Assembly: GCA_002708305.1 (NCBI GenBank)
Contig: PANE01000002.1
Span: 1 to 35,044 of the forward strand
DNA: 35,044 nt
DNA from: Rhodospirillaceae bacterium
GTDB taxonomy: Bacteria > Pseudomonadota > Alphaproteobacteria > Thalassobaculales > Thalassobaculaceae
Direction of reading: 5' to 3'
The notes below the pieces were generated by a model. It was given only the letters and a program-made list of their open reading frames with translations. It was not told where the DNA came from and made no database searches. Below, piece by piece: positions 23,703 to 33,992 of the stretch. How positions within the stretch are numbered: the stretch's first letter is position 1; each line of letters starts with the position of its first letter. Both the position numbers and the translations under genes were made by a program.

Positions 23703-25445
23703 ATGTCTAGTCAAGATTCAAGTGATCCAAATAAAGGAAAACGTCGATCGTCACAATGGTATGGGAAAGCGGACAAAGATGGTTTTGCCCACCGATCCTG
23801 GATGAAAAATCGTGGCTTACCCGCAGATCAATTCGACGGCCGTCCTATAATTGGAATTTGTAATACGTGGTCCGAATTTAATCCATGTAATGCACATTTT
23901 CGAGATATTGCCGAGCGCGTTAAACGAGGCGTTTATGAGGCTGGAGGCGTCCCAATGGAATTTCCAGTGTTTTCAAACTCTGAGAGCCAACTCCGCCCTA
24001 CTGCAATGCTCTACAGAAATCTCGCATCGATGGACGTCGAAGAATCTATCCGTGGGCTACCCATGGATGGTGTTGTTTTGCTTGTGGGATGCGACAAAAC
24101 TACACCTGCATTGATGATGGGTGCAGCATCCTGTGATCTTCCAACCCTTGTGGTATCAGGGGGCCCCATGCTCAACGGACACTATAAGGGCCAATTGATG
24201 GGTTCCGGTACGCATACATGGATATTTTCAGAAATGGTAAAAGCGGGGGAAATGACCCTTGAAGAATTTATGTCTGCTGAACAAGATAATTCGCGCTCAG
24301 CGGGCCATTGCATGACAATGGGCACAGCATCCACGATGGCTAGCTTTGCAGAATCTATTGGGATTGCACTACATTCTAATGCAGCTATCCCGGCCGTAGA
24401 CTCAAGACGTTACGTCCTAGCTCAAATGGCAGGTCGCAGAATTGTAGATATGGTAAAGGAAGATATCACCATGTCGAGCCTATTAAAACGTGAAAATTTT
24501 GAAAATGCCATCATGGTCAACGGTGCTATAGGGGGCTCAACTAATGCGGTGGTTCATATGCTAGCCATTGCTGGACGAATGGGCATGGACATTACATTGG
24601 ATGATTGGGATCGTCTCGGAAAAGATATTCCTTGCCTTGTAAACTTAATGCCTTCTGGAGAATTTTTAATGGAAGATTTCTTTTATGCAGGAGGTTTACC
24701 AGCTGTTGTCCGTGAATTAGAAGGTTTTATTCATAAAGATGCGATGACAGCAAATGGCAACACCATCTGGGAGAATTGTAAAGATACAGAATGCTATAAT
24801 AGAAAAGTCATTTTTCCTATCGATACGCCTTTCAAACCCAATGGTGGTATCGCTGTTCTCACTGGTAACTTAGCACCCGGTGGGGCAATCATCAAACCAT
24901 CCGCTGCATCCCCTAATTTAATGAAACATAAGGGAAGAGCAGTAGTATTTGAGAGTATAGAAGATTATCACGAGCGGATCGATGATCCAAATTTAGATAT
25001 CGATGAGACATGTGTGATGGTATTGAAATATTGTGGACCTAAGGGATATCCAGGCATGGCAGAAGTAGGAAATATGGGATTACCGTCCAAAATTCTCAAA
25101 AAAGGTATCACTGATATGGTTAGGATTTCTGATGCTCGAATGAGTGGAACTGCATATGGCACCGTCGTGTTACATACAGCCCCAGAAGCAGCTGCCGGTG
25201 GCCCATTAGCTTTTGTGCAAAATGGAGATATGATCGAACTAGACGTTCCTAATCGATCACTTCATCTTGATGTTCTCGAAGAAGAAATTGACAAAAGAAA
25301 GATTGAGTGGAAGGGCTTTGAAAACTCTTTCGAACGCGGTTATACAAAAATGTATGTTGACCACGTAAACCAAGCAAACGAAGGAGCGGATCTTGATTTT
25401 CTAGTTGGCAAAAGTGGAACACCACTGATGCGAGAATCCCATTAA
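23703..25445 (+). CDS. IlvD/EDD-family dehydratase, sugar-acid (arabinonate/aldonate) dehydratase type
   Basis: The family dehydrates 2,3-dihydroxy acids with an Fe-S cluster. Cys62 (WSEFNPCNAH), Cys130 (VGCDKTTPA) and Cys203 (SAGHCMTMGTAS) match the three [2Fe-2S] ligands, with the same spacing as C59/C127/C200 of Rhizobium L-arabinonate dehydratase. CDKTTPA, SWMKNRGLP and FDGRPIIGICNTWSE point to the sugar-acid branch rather than true dihydroxyacid dehydratase (IlvD), which usually has CDKxxPG. SDARMSGTAYGTVVLH is the C-terminal catalytic-serine region. The length of 580 residues is typical. It may be labelled ilvD in automatic annotation. A strong Shine-Dalgarno precedes the ATG, and panC follows after 138 bp. 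Confidence 0.85.
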   Translation: MSSQDSSDPNKGKRRSSQWYGKADKDGFAHRSWMKNRGLPADQFDGRPIIGICNTWSEFNPCNAHFRDIAERVKRGVYEAGGVPMEFPVFSNSESQLRPTAMLYRNLASMDVEESIRGLPMDGVVLLVGCDKTTPALMMGAASCDLPTLVVSGGPMLNGHYKGQLMGSGTHTWIFSEMVKAGEMTLEEFMSAEQDNSRSAGHCMTMGTASTMASFAESIGIALHSNAAIPAVDSRRYVLAQMAGRRIVDMVKEDITMSSLLKRENFENAIMVNGAIGGSTNAVVHMLAIAGRMGMDITLDDWDRLGKDIPCLVNLMPSGEFLMEDFFYAGGLPAVVRELEGFIHKDAMTANGNTIWENCKDTECYNRKVIFPIDTPFKPNGGIAVLTGNLAPGGAIIKPSAASPNLMKHKGRAVVFESIEDYHERIDDPNLDIDETCVMVLKYCGPKGYPGMAEVGNMGLPSKILKKGITDMVRISDARMSGTAYGTVVLHTAPEAAAGGPLAFVQNGDMIELDVPNRSLHLDVLEEEIDKRKIEWKGFENSFERGYTKMYVDHVNQANEGADLDFLVGKSGTPLMRESH

Positions 25446-25583
25446 GCGTTCTTAATCCAATTACATACTTGTGAATGATGGTGATGTCATAAAATAAGTT
25501 GTAACACTTAGTTGAAACTGCCGAACAAAATAGGTATCTACTGATCCAATTAGTGTTGTAAGCTAAAAATAGGTAGTTTTGGG

Positions 25584-26423
25584 TTGGATATTGTACGTAC
25601 AGTTGTGGAATTACGATCCCATGTGTCGGCATGGCGAAAAGATGGGCTAACTATCTCGCTAGTACCTACTATGGGTTCACTGCATGCAGGGCACTTATCC
25701 CTTATGAAAGTTGGTAAGGAAAAAAGTGACAAAGTAATCGCGTCAATTTTTGTAAACCCTCTTCAATTTGCTCCTGATGAAGATTTTGAAACTTATCCTC
25801 GGGAAGAAAATTGTGATATTCTTAAACTCGTCGAAGAGGGAGTAGATTTGCTCTTTGCGCCCAACGTTAACGAGATGTACCGTCAGAACTCAAAAACAAC
25901 CATTAATGTCGGAGGCTTAACTGATTGTCTTTGCGCACTATCCCGACCTGGTTTCTTCGACGGTGTTGCTACTGTCGTCACCAAGCTATTACTGCAAGCG
26001 TTACCTGACATAGCTATATTTGGTGAAAAAGACTATCAACAACTTCTTGTGATAAAACGGTTTACAACTGACCTAGATATACCCGTAGAGATTGTTGGGG
26101 CACCAACTATCCGAGAGAAAGATGGATTAGCGTTGTCATCCAGAAATATTTATCTCGACCCTAAATCTAGGTCTATTGCACCTTCTATGTTTAGCATACT
26201 AAGTCAACATGCATCCAATATATCAAATGGGAGCGATATAAAGAAAAGTCTTAAACTAGCCAGACAAAACATGCACGATTTAGGTTTCGACAAAATTGAT
26301 TATCTCGATCTCCGAAACTCACAGACCCTCGAGACCTGTAGCGACCTGAAACGGCCTAGCCGACTTTTTGCAGCAGCCTGGTTGGGGTCAACAAGATTAA
26401 TCGATAATCTAACCGTAACCTGA
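25584..26423 (+). CDS. panC: Pantoate--beta-alanine ligase (pantothenate synthetase)
   Basis: PanC joins pantoate and beta-alanine with ATP to form pantothenate. The HIGH-like motif VPTMGSLHAGHLSL holds His34 and His37. FVNPLQFAPDEDFETYPR and FFDGVATVVTKLL bind pantoate and ATP. FGEKDYQQLLVI and the KMSKS-like GLALSSRNIYL complete the active site. The length of 279 residues is normal. The start is a TTG (MDIVRTVVELR is the usual family N-terminus), supported by AGG at 25571-25573, about 10 bases upstream; I see no in-frame ATG. It is convergent with acs, with only 5 bp between the two stops. panB is not in the window. Confidence 0.95.
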   Translation: MDIVRTVVELRSHVSAWRKDGLTISLVPTMGSLHAGHLSLMKVGKEKSDKVIASIFVNPLQFAPDEDFETYPREENCDILKLVEEGVDLLFAPNVNEMYRQNSKTTINVGGLTDCLCALSRPGFFDGVATVVTKLLLQALPDIAIFGEKDYQQLLVIKRFTTDLDIPVEIVGAPTIREKDGLALSSRNIYLDPKSRSIAPSMFSILSQHASNISNGSDIKKSLKLARQNMHDLGFDKIDYLDLRNSQTLETCSDLKRPSRLFAAAWLGSTRLIDNLTVT

Positions 26424-26428
26424 CAGTT

Positions 26429-28375
26429 TTATTGACTTCTATTCTCTCGATTTTCGATTAAATCATCAACAACCGCTGGATCAGCCAGGGTTGAAGTATC
26501 GCCTAAACTTCCAAAATCATCCTCCGCAATTTTGCGCAGAATACGGCGCATTATTTTCCCTGACCGCGTTTTTGGTAAGCTCGGTGCCCACTGTATTAAA
26601 TCAGGGCTCGCTATAGGACCAATTTCCTTTCTAACCCATTTAATAAGTTCGGCCTTTAATTTCTGAGATGGATGCACTCCTGCATTTAAAGTGACATAGG
26701 CATAAATTCCCTGTCCTTTTATGTCATGAGGATAACCAACGACTGCTGCTTCAGCTACTTTTTCATGAGCCACAAGTGCTGATTCCACCTCAGCTGTCCC
26801 CATGCGATGACCAGAAACATTTATAACATCATCAACTCGCCCTGTAATCCAATAATACCCATCATCATCACGTCGGCAACCATCCCCAGTGAAGTATTTG
26901 CCTGGGAAAGTTGCAAAATATGTTTGATAAAATCTCTCATGATCTCCATAGACAGTTCGCATTTGACCCGGCCAGCTGTCGTTCAAACATAGGTTTCCGG
27001 AAACGGCACCTTCCAGAAGCTGGCCATCACCGTCCACAAGGACCGGTTCAATGCCAAAAAATGGCCTAGTCGCAGAACCTGGCTTCAAATCTGTTGCCCC
27101 AGGCAAGGGTGTAATCAAAATACCACCCGTTTCCGTCTGCCACCAAGTATCAACTATCGCACATCTGCCATCACCGACGACATTATAATACCAAAGCCAT
27201 GCCTCAGGATTGATCGGCTCTCCGACGGACCCTAAAATTCGAAGCGATTTTCTACTAGTAGATTTTACTGGTTCATCGCCCTCTCTCATCAAGGCCCGTA
27301 ATGCAGTGGGTGCAGTATAAAAAATTGAAACCTTGTGTTTGTCGCAAACCTGCCAAAATCTACTATTATCCGGGTAATTGGGCACTCCCTCAAACATAAG
27401 TGTTGTGGCGCCGTTAGCCAAAGGGCCATAAAGAATATATGAATGCCCGGTCACCCAACCAACATCAGCGGTACACCAGTAAATTTCGCCCGGTTTATAA
27501 TCAAAAACGTATTGATGCGTCATCGAGGCATACACTATATATCCACCAGAAGTATGCATAACACCTTTCGGTTGCCCAGTTGAGCCAGATGTATACAGAA
27601 TAAACAACGGATCCTCAGCATCCATTTCTTCTGGAGGGCAGTCGTTCGATGCTGTTGACATTATCTCATCGTACCAGTGATCCGTATTCTGCTTCCAATC
27701 GATCAGCCCCCCAGTCCTTTTTACAACAACAACTGTTTTACACATGGGGCATGATTTCAAAGCAGCATCAACATTAGCTTTCAACGGGATAAACTTCCCT
27801 CCCCTAATTCCTTCATCGGCGGTAATAATTAAATTACTATCACAATCTTTAATGCGGCCTGCGAGAGCCTCTGGCGAAAATCCACCGAACACAACTGAAT
27901 GGATGGCCCCAATGCGAGCGCATGCTAACATTGCTACTGCAGCCTCTGGGATCATGGGCATATATATAGTAATTCGATCACCCTTTTTTGCTCCAAGTGT
28001 TTTTAAAGCGTTTGCAAATTTACAAACTTCACCATAAAGCTCGCGGTAACTAATTTTTCTATCCTCTTCAGGGTTGTCGCCTTCCCAAATTATTGCAGTT
28101 TGATCTCCCTTATCATCGAGATGCCTATCAAGACAATTTGCAGCAACATTTAATGTCCCATCATGAAACCACTTTATATGCAGGTCTTTTTCTGAAAAAG
28201 AGACATCCTTTATCTTTGAATATGGTTTTACCCAGTCTATTCTTTTACCTTCTTCCTCCCAAAACTTCACCGGATCTGAGACAGATCGTTTATACATATC
28301 CAGGTAGCCAACATTGTCTATCATTGCCTCAGCTTGTCTTTCAGCTGTAACTTTAAATAAATTTTGGTCCGACAT
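26429..28375 (-). CDS. acs: Acetyl-CoA synthetase
   Basis: Acs makes acetyl-CoA from acetate, ATP and CoA through acetyl-AMP. The 648-residue protein has the full ANL-superfamily pattern: the P-loop [15 protein letters not shown], the acetate-pocket region [42 protein letters not shown] at the hinge, and the catalytic lysine in [14 protein letters not shown], which is the known acetylation site in this family. GGGAG-type Shine-Dalgarno (GGGAG) lies about 6 bases before the ATG. It is divergent from sdhC across 258 bp and convergent with panC. No acetate permease gene is adjacent. Confidence 0.97.
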   Translation of the reverse strand: MSDQNLFKVTAERQAEAMIDNVGYLDMYKRSVSDPVKFWEEEGKRIDWVKPYSKIKDVSFSEKDLHIKWFHDGTLNVAANCLDRHLDDKGDQTAIIWEGDNPEEDRKISYRELYGEVCKFANALKTLGAKKGDRITIYMPMIPEAAVAMLACARIGAIHSVVFGGFSPEALAGRIKDCDSNLIITADEGIRGGKFIPLKANVDAALKSCPMCKTVVVVKRTGGLIDWKQNTDHWYDEIMSTASNDCPPEEMDAEDPLFILYTSGSTGQPKGVMHTSGGYIVYASMTHQYVFDYKPGEIYWCTADVGWVTGHSYILYGPLANGATTLMFEGVPNYPDNSRFWQVCDKHKVSIFYTAPTALRALMREGDEPVKSTSRKSLRILGSVGEPINPEAWLWYYNVVGDGRCAIVDTWWQTETGGILITPLPGATDLKPGSATRPFFGIEPVLVDGDGQLLEGAVSGNLCLNDSWPGQMRTVYGDHERFYQTYFATFPGKYFTGDGCRRDDDGYYWITGRVDDVINVSGHRMGTAEVESALVAHEKVAEAAVVGYPHDIKGQGIYAYVTLNAGVHPSQKLKAELIKWVRKEIGPIASPDLIQWAPSLPKTRSGKIMRRILRKIAEDDFGSLGDTSTLADPAVVDDLIENRENRSQ

Positions 28376-28633
28376 AAAAATCTCCCAATGAAATAATATT
28401 TAGCCATCTAAATTGTTAAATTTCTGCGAATAGTATGTTAATATCTCCCGCGAGGGGATTCAAGCAACTATGCAAATCAAAGGTTTGACATCGCACGACA
28501 TTGAGATGTTTTATTCGAGACCCAAAGAAAACTAACGATTTGGCAGGTAGTCTTCGATAGTTATACCCTTTCGGCGCAACAAGATATCGTTGTATATGTT
28601 TAAAAAAATAGTTACTTATAGGGAAAATGACAC
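28376..28633. other. Divergent intergenic region between acs and sdhC
   Basis: The 258 bases separate acs (leftward) and sdhCDAB (rightward). The acs side has a clear Shine-Dalgarno. The sdh side has a candidate -35 (TTGACA, 28485-28490), a loose -10 and GGGA (28621-28624) 9 bases before the sdhC ATG. Minus-strand open frames here do not look like genes. I see no RNA gene or strong hairpin. Confidence 0.5.
28485..28514 (+). promoter_or_regulatory. sdhC: Candidate promoter for the sdhCDAB operon
   Basis: A consensus TTGACA (28485-28490) is followed after 18 bp by TTTTAT (28509-28514), four of six -10 matches. It would give a leader of roughly 110 bases before sdhC. Read by eye only, and moderate at best. 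Confidence 0.3.
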
Positions 28634-29020
28634 ATGAACGGCTCCAACCGTCCCCTCTCTCCGCATCTACAAGTCTATAAACCCCAGTTGACCTCGGTAC
28701 TATCAATTACGCACCGTGCCACTGGTGTTGCACTAGCAGCAGGCACCCTGCTACTAGTTTGGTGGATAGTGGCTGCCGCCACTGGAGAGGAATATTTTAA
28801 TTTAGTGCAGGGGTTAATGGCCTCATGGCCTGGCTTAATTGTACTGTTGGGGTTTTCTTGGGCAGTTTTTTATCATCTCTGTAACGGAATAAGGCATTTG
28901 TTCTGGGATGCAGGGTATGGATTCGAATTGGAAACTGCATATAAATCGGGATGGGCCACAGTGGTAAGCTCTCTCGTATTGACAGGCGCAGCCTGGGCTG
29001 TAGGTTTCTTGGGTAATTGA
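28634..29020 (+). CDS. sdhC: Succinate dehydrogenase cytochrome b556 subunit
   Basis: Membrane anchor of complex II. RPLSPHLQVYKPQLTSVLSITHRATG is the family signature, holding the Ser and Arg28 of the ubiquinone site. Three hydrophobic helices follow. His81 in YHLCNGIRHLFWDAGYG is the expected heme b axial ligand, matching His84 of E. coli SdhC. At 128 residues it is full length. It opens the operon, with sdhD 10 bp downstream. GGGA lies 9 bases before the ATG. Confidence 0.95.
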   Translation: MNGSNRPLSPHLQVYKPQLTSVLSITHRATGVALAAGTLLLVWWIVAAATGEEYFNLVQGLMASWPGLIVLLGFSWAVFYHLCNGIRHLFWDAGYGFELETAYKSGWATVVSSLVLTGAAWAVGFLGN

Positions 29021-29030
29021 GGATTTAAAA

Positions 29031-29414
29031 ATGATTGATAAAGGCATGAGGAGCGACTTAGGTCGTGTAAGAGGATTAGGCTCAGCAAAAGAAGGGGTAA
29101 ATCATTGGTGGATGCAACGGCTTACCGCGATTGCACTAATCCCGCTCACACTATGGTTTATCATTTCAATAGCATCTCTTAGTGGAGCTACCCACGCCCA
29201 AACCATCGACTGGTTATCCGCGCCTCTTGTCGCGGTATTTATGATTTTATTGGTAGCTTCAACTCTTTATCACGCCCTCTTGGGTGTTCAAGTGGTTGTT
29301 GAAGACTATATTCACCATGAAGGGTGCAAGTTTGTACTGTTAATAGGTTTAAAATTTATATTTTTAGTCTTAGGTGTTTCGGCCATTTTCTCACTTTTAA
29401 AGATAGCATTATAG
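29031..29414 (+). CDS. sdhD: Succinate dehydrogenase hydrophobic membrane anchor subunit
   Basis: Second membrane anchor of complex II, with three hydrophobic helices in 127 residues. WWMQRLTAIALIPLTLW is the typical first helix. His81 is the probable second heme ligand, and Asp92-Tyr93 match the quinone-site pair Asp82-Tyr83 of E. coli SdhD with identical spacing from the His. It lies between sdhC and sdhA with short gaps (10 and 12 bp), so it is co-transcribed. Confidence 0.94.
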   Translation: MIDKGMRSDLGRVRGLGSAKEGVNHWWMQRLTAIALIPLTLWFIISIASLSGATHAQTIDWLSAPLVAVFMILLVASTLYHALLGVQVVVEDYIHHEGCKFVLLIGLKFIFLVLGVSAIFSLLKIAL

Positions 29415-29426
29415 GGGTTCAGTAAA

Positions 29427-31217
29427 ATGAAATCATATGAAGTAATCGATCACACGTACGATGTGGTGGTGGTTGGAGCAGGCGGTGCAGGATTGCGGGC
29501 TACATTAGGGATGACCATGGAGGGTCTGAAAACTGCTTGCATAACAAAGGTATTTCCAACCAGAAGCCATACGGTAGCAGCCCAAGGCGGTGTTGGAGCA
29601 GCATTGGACAACATGGGTGAAGGTGATAATTGGCAGTTCCACATGTACGACACAGTAAAGGGATCAGACTGGCTAGGAGATCAGGATGCAATAGAGTATA
29701 TGTGCAGGAATGCGATACCAGCCGTTATAGAATTAGAGCATTATGGTGTACCATTTTCCCGCACTGAAGAAGGAAAAATATATCAACGGCCATTTGGCGG
29801 CCATACGCTGGATAATGGTCAAAGAATGGCAAAACGCGCCTGTGCAGCTGCCGACAGGACAGGGCATGCAATTCTCCACACTCTTTATCAACAATGCCTA
29901 AGTAACAATGCTGAATTTTACATTGAGTATTTTGCCTTGGATTTGATCATGGATGACACTGGTGCTTGTAGAGGAGTAATGGCGCTGGACCTTGCAACAG
30001 GCACATTACATCGATTTAGGGCACACAAAACTGTGCTGGCAACTGGTGGTTATGGTCGAGCCTACTTTTCATGTACCTCAGCCCACACTTGTACGGGCGA
30101 CGGAAATGGAATGGTCTTGCGAGCTGGTTTACCACTTCAAGATATGGAGTTTGTTCAATTTCACCCGACTGGCGTTTATGGTGCGGGTTGTCTAATTACC
30201 GAAGGGGCAAGAGGCGAAGGAGGCTATGTCACTAACTCTGAAGGTGAACGATTTATGGAACGTTACGCCCCAACCGCTAAGGACCTTGCCTCACGAGATG
30301 TTGTAAGCCGGTCGATGACTATTGAAATCAACGAAGGTAGAGGAGTTGGTCCAAAGAAAGATCATATCAACCTGCATCTAGAACACCTTGATCCAGAGGT
30401 CCTCGCACTGAGACTGCCAGGTATATCGGAAACGGCAAAGATTTTTGCAGGCGTTGATGTTACCAGAGAGCCTATCCCTATAATGCCAACTGTTCACTAT
30501 AATATGGGTGGGATACCCACCAATTATCACGGGGAAGTATTAGCTCCAACACACGAAGATCCAGATCGCATATGCCCAGGGCTAATGGCTATTGGAGAAG
30601 CTGCCTGTGTGTCGGTCCATGGAGCTAATCGGCTCGGGACAAATTCCCTATTGGACATTGTCGTTTTTGGAAGAGCTGCCGCATATCGAGCAGCAGAAAC
30701 AGTTACGTCAGGTGAAACTCATAAGCCTCTGTCGGCAAATGCGGGAGATTTCTCAATTGAACGTTTGGAGCGTATTAGAAATGCTTCTGGTTCAAAGAAA
30801 GCCTCTGAAATACGACATGAAATGCAATTATCCATGCAACGACACGCCGCGGTCTTTAGAGATAACGAGCTTCTCGATGAAGGAGTTAAGAATATTTTGC
30901 AAATTGCGGGAACCATGCCGGACATGTCTGTTAGTGATCGTTCTCTTATTTGGAATTCAGATCTAGTCGAAGCTTTGGAGTTAGACAATTTAATGGGACA
31001 GGCTATTGTTACTCTTACATCAGCTAACTTAAGAAAAGAAAGTCGAGGGGCGCACGCACATGAGGATTATCCTGACCGTGACGATGAAAATTGGATGAAA
31101 CACACTTGTATGTGGCTTGATGAGAAAAATAATTATGATGTTATATATCGAGACGTTCATCAGAACCCACTTTCCAATGAAATTGAGCCAATACCGCCAG
31201 CGGCGCGAGTTTACTAA
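29427..31217 (+). CDS. sdhA: Succinate dehydrogenase flavoprotein subunit
   Basis: Catalytic subunit that oxidises succinate to fumarate. The FAD-binding [13 protein letters not shown] lies at about 14-26. His48 in [11 protein letters not shown] is the residue that carries the covalent [33 protein letters not shown] and [10 protein letters not shown] form the substrate site. [21 protein letters not shown] is the second flavin contact region. The length of 596 residues and the C-terminus are normal. The gene order C-D-A-B is the usual proteobacterial one. Confidence 0.98.
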   Translation: MKSYEVIDHTYDVVVVGAGGAGLRATLGMTMEGLKTACITKVFPTRSHTVAAQGGVGAALDNMGEGDNWQFHMYDTVKGSDWLGDQDAIEYMCRNAIPAVIELEHYGVPFSRTEEGKIYQRPFGGHTLDNGQRMAKRACAAADRTGHAILHTLYQQCLSNNAEFYIEYFALDLIMDDTGACRGVMALDLATGTLHRFRAHKTVLATGGYGRAYFSCTSAHTCTGDGNGMVLRAGLPLQDMEFVQFHPTGVYGAGCLITEGARGEGGYVTNSEGERFMERYAPTAKDLASRDVVSRSMTIEINEGRGVGPKKDHINLHLEHLDPEVLALRLPGISETAKIFAGVDVTREPIPIMPTVHYNMGGIPTNYHGEVLAPTHEDPDRICPGLMAIGEAACVSVHGANRLGTNSLLDIVVFGRAAAYRAAETVTSGETHKPLSANAGDFSIERLERIRNASGSKKASEIRHEMQLSMQRHAAVFRDNELLDEGVKNILQIAGTMPDMSVSDRSLIWNSDLVEALELDNLMGQAIVTLTSANLRKESRGAHAHEDYPDRDDENWMKHTCMWLDEKNNYDVIYRDVHQNPLSNEIEPIPPAARVY

Positions 31218-31255
31218 AATATTGTGCACAAAAATCTATAGAGAGAGAAATACAA

Positions 31256-32035
31256 ATGGCTGAATTTACGTTACCAGCTAACTCGAAAGTAAAAATCGGT
31301 GATACTTATAAAGGCCCTGCTGACGCAGCAGAAATGCGAGCTTTTAAAGTGTACCGATACGATCCAGATAATGGCGAAAACCCCCGGTTAGATACCTTTG
31401 AGATAGATCTTGATGATTGCGGCCCAATGGTGCTCGATGCCCTAATAAAGATTAAGGATCAAGTAGATACATCACTAACATTTAGACGTTCTTGTCGGGA
31501 AGGTATTTGTGGTTCTTGCGCGATGAATATTGATGGTACAAACACCCTGGCATGCCTTAAACCAATTGACGAAGTTAGGGGCGATGTAAAGATATACCCT
31601 CTTCCCCATATGGAAGTTATAAAAGATCTAGTCCCAGATTTATCAACAGCATACGCGCAATTAGAATCTGTAGAGCCATGGTTGAAAACGAAAACACCGC
31701 CCCCACCAGACTCTGAGCGACTACAATCAATAGACGAGCGAGCTAAGTTAGATGGTATGTGGGAATGCGTATTATGCTTTAGTTGTTCGACATCTTGCCC
31801 AAGTTACTGGTGGAATGAGGAGCGCTATTTGGGACCAGCAGTATTACTGCAGGCTTATCGTTGGATAGCGGATTCAAGGGACGAGTATACAGGAGAGCGC
31901 TTAGATAACTTAGAAGATCCATTTCGGCTATACCGGTGTCATACTATTATGAATTGTACAAAGACTTGTCCTAAAGGTTTAAATCCCGCCAAAGCAATTG
32001 CAGAAATCAAAAAAATGATCGTAATGCGGCAATAG
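31256..32035 (+). CDS. sdhB: Succinate dehydrogenase iron-sulfur subunit
   Basis: Carries electrons from FAD to quinone through three clusters. [2Fe-2S]: Cys80, Cys85, Cys88 (CREGICGSC) and Cys100. [4Fe-4S]: Cys171, Cys174, Cys177 (CVLCFSC). [3Fe-4S]: Cys181, Cys228 and Cys234. Cys238 closes the [4Fe-4S] set in [24 protein letters not shown] matches the quinone-proximal Trp region. It is complete at 259 residues and follows sdhA by 38 bp, with a purine-rich GAGAGAGAAA ribosome site. Confidence 0.98.
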   Translation: MAEFTLPANSKVKIGDTYKGPADAAEMRAFKVYRYDPDNGENPRLDTFEIDLDDCGPMVLDALIKIKDQVDTSLTFRRSCREGICGSCAMNIDGTNTLACLKPIDEVRGDVKIYPLPHMEVIKDLVPDLSTAYAQLESVEPWLKTKTPPPPDSERLQSIDERAKLDGMWECVLCFSCSTSCPSYWWNEERYLGPAVLLQAYRWIADSRDEYTGERLDNLEDPFRLYRCHTIMNCTKTCPKGLNPAKAIAEIKKMIVMRQ

Positions 32036-32181
32036 GTCTAACCACTGCTAGTGTCACTATAACTTTATATTGCCAAAATTATCCATAGAGCCTACTAGAC
32101 AATTACATGTTTTTTCGGTTTTTGCTTGGGAATTACAGTAAGCTTGATCATTTTGCTAGCTTAGTTAACTTTAATGTCTGC

Positions 32182-32196
32182 GAGGAGTATCCAGTC
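32182..32196 (+). promoter_or_regulatory. Shine-Dalgarno that sets the TTG start of the ThDP enzyme
   Basis: GAGGAG (32182-32187) lies 9 bases before TTG at 32197. It is the best ribosome site near this gene and favours a 577-residue product over the open frame reaching back to an ATG at 32107. Confidence 0.6.
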
Positions 32197-33927
32197 TTGT
32201 CAACAATAAATGAAATGACGGGTGGCGAAGCTATAGCCCGGTTACTGCGCGCTCAAGGAATCGGGCCTATGTTTGGAATGGGTGGTTTTCAATTACTGCC
32301 CTTTTATGATGCAGCTCGCCGTCTGGGTTTAACACACTCGCTTATAAATGATGAAAGATGTGGTATATTTGCCGCCGATGCATATGCAAAAATTACCGGT
32401 AGAGTAGGTGTGGTTGACGCTACTCTTGGACCTGGTGCAACTAACTTAGTTACGGGGCTGATAGAGGCATTAAACGCTGGCACTCCTATTGTGGCTATAG
32501 TTGGTAATAGTCATAGATTACATTCCTGGAAAAATATGACGCAAGAAAGTAAACAAGTTGAAATTTTAAGACCCGCTGTAAAAGAGTTAATCAAAGTGGA
32601 GATGATTGAACGGTTACCAGAACTTGTTAGACGTGCATTTCAAATCGCCACAACAGGCCGCCCTGGACCAGTAGTATTGGATATCCCCGAAGACATTTGC
32701 CATGCGAGCTATCCTTTTGATCCCGAAGAGTTGGACGTGCCTCAGTTGTATCAGAGGATACCAAATTTAAGAACCAGACCAGATCGTCAATCCATAGATG
32801 AAGCAGTCCAGCTTTTAAAATATTCCAAACGCCCTCTAATCCTAGCGGGAGGCGGTGTCCACCTAAGCGATGCGGCTCAAACACTTGAGACTTTTGCCGA
32901 AACATTCTCTATTCCTGTAGCACATACAATGACTGGTAAGGGCTCTATATCGTGTTCTAACACATTAAGTGCGGGTTTATTTGGACGATATGATCGTATC
33001 GCAAACCAATTCATTGAGACTAGCGACTGTTTGCTTGTTATCGGCTGTAAATTGGGAGAGATTGCAACAAAACGATTTACACTACCACCTAAAAATGTAC
33101 CCGTAATTCATTTGGAAGTTGTTGCTGAAGAAATTGGTAGAACGTTGCAACCAACCGTCGCTTTATGGGGTGATGCCAAAGAGGGCATTAACGATCTAAC
33201 CTCTGCTATGTCCACCCATGCTGAAAAACAACGAACAGAGCGTGCCGGTTATATAAAAGATATAGAAAAACATATGAACAACTGGCGTATCTCAGTGAAG
33301 GGACGCCTAACCTCAGAAGAAATACCAATAAATATGGCAAGACTGATGCACGAGCTTAATAATGAATTACCCAAGCAAGCGATTCTTGTCGCCGATGGTG
33401 GGTTCGCTGCTCATTGGGGAGGCTTGTTGTATGATACTAAACGTGCTGGTCGAGGGTTTTTACCAGACAGAGGTTTTGCATCGATTGGGTATGGATTACC
33501 TGGCGCTATCGGAGCAACGTTAGCAAAATCAGGGCCCGTTATTGCTATCACAGGTGATGGTGGTTTCAACATGACTTTGGGTGAGTTAGAAACTGCAAAG
33601 CGTATGCACCTAGAATTTGTTATTATAGTTGTAAATAACGCAGCTTCAGGATACGTCAAAGCACTTCAACATCTAATGTATGGGGAGGGTGCCTATCAAT
33701 CAAGCGATCTAGAAGAAACAAACTATGCTGAAGCCGCAGAGTCCCTGGGTTGCAAGGGAATTCGAGTAGAGGATCCAAGTAAGATCAGAGAAGCTATCTC
33801 AATTGGCTTGAGTCAGAAGGGTTGTCCTACAATCATTGATCTAGTCGTCACACGAGACCCAGCTAAGATGTTGCCTGGTGTAGACAACAGAGCAGCGACC
33901 ATAAAAAAAGGAGATAGGGTTGCATAA
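32197..33927 (+). CDS. ThDP-dependent acetolactate-synthase-like enzyme of unknown substrate
   Basis: The three-domain ThDP/POX-type architecture is visible. The N-terminal PYR domain has Glu53 in NDERCGIFAADAYAK, the glutamate that activates the cofactor. A central domain with LAGGGVHLSDA follows. The PP domain has the ThDP motif GDG (453-455) to NN (480-481). Instead of the acetolactate-synthase NNxxLGMV it reads NNAASGYVKALQH, and no ilvH regulatory subunit is adjacent. This suggests a related carboligase or decarboxylase, for example of the sulfoacetaldehyde acetyltransferase, glyoxylate carboligase or oxalyl-CoA decarboxylase type; none is assignable. Start TTG 32197 (577 residues) is chosen by ribosome site; the upstream extension (MFFRFLLGNY...) lacks family character. 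Confidence 0.85.
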   Translation: MSTINEMTGGEAIARLLRAQGIGPMFGMGGFQLLPFYDAARRLGLTHSLINDERCGIFAADAYAKITGRVGVVDATLGPGATNLVTGLIEALNAGTPIVAIVGNSHRLHSWKNMTQESKQVEILRPAVKELIKVEMIERLPELVRRAFQIATTGRPGPVVLDIPEDICHASYPFDPEELDVPQLYQRIPNLRTRPDRQSIDEAVQLLKYSKRPLILAGGGVHLSDAAQTLETFAETFSIPVAHTMTGKGSISCSNTLSAGLFGRYDRIANQFIETSDCLLVIGCKLGEIATKRFTLPPKNVPVIHLEVVAEEIGRTLQPTVALWGDAKEGINDLTSAMSTHAEKQRTERAGYIKDIEKHMNNWRISVKGRLTSEEIPINMARLMHELNNELPKQAILVADGGFAAHWGGLLYDTKRAGRGFLPDRGFASIGYGLPGAIGATLAKSGPVIAITGDGGFNMTLGELETAKRMHLEFVIIVVNNAASGYVKALQHLMYGEGAYQSSDLEETNYAEAAESLGCKGIRVEDPSKIREAISIGLSQKGCPTIIDLVVTRDPAKMLPGVDNRAATIKKGDRVA

Positions 33928-33992
33928 TTTGATTATTAGTATGCTTTGGTCAAAATAATAAATAGCTCACACACCACTTCGATTTTGGTCGA

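Noticed and set aside
25490-25580. Imperfect inverted repeat (AACACT / AGTGTT) between the dehydratase and panC genes
   Set aside because: Only six pairs over a loop of about 45 bases, within chance expectation for AT-rich sequence.
25249-25632. Minus-strand open frame across the dehydratase-panC spacer
   Set aside because: Much of it is antisense to the dehydratase C-terminus and the panC start, and the translation is not protein-like.
28416-28706. Minus-strand 96-codon frame upstream of and overlapping sdhC
   Set aside because: It overlaps the sdhC start antisense and the candidate sdh promoter; no ribosome site or recognisable motif.
32107-32196. Upstream extension of the ThDP enzyme to an ATG at 32107
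   Set aside because: The 30 extra residues lack family similarity and a ribosome site, while GAGGAG precedes the TTG at 32197.
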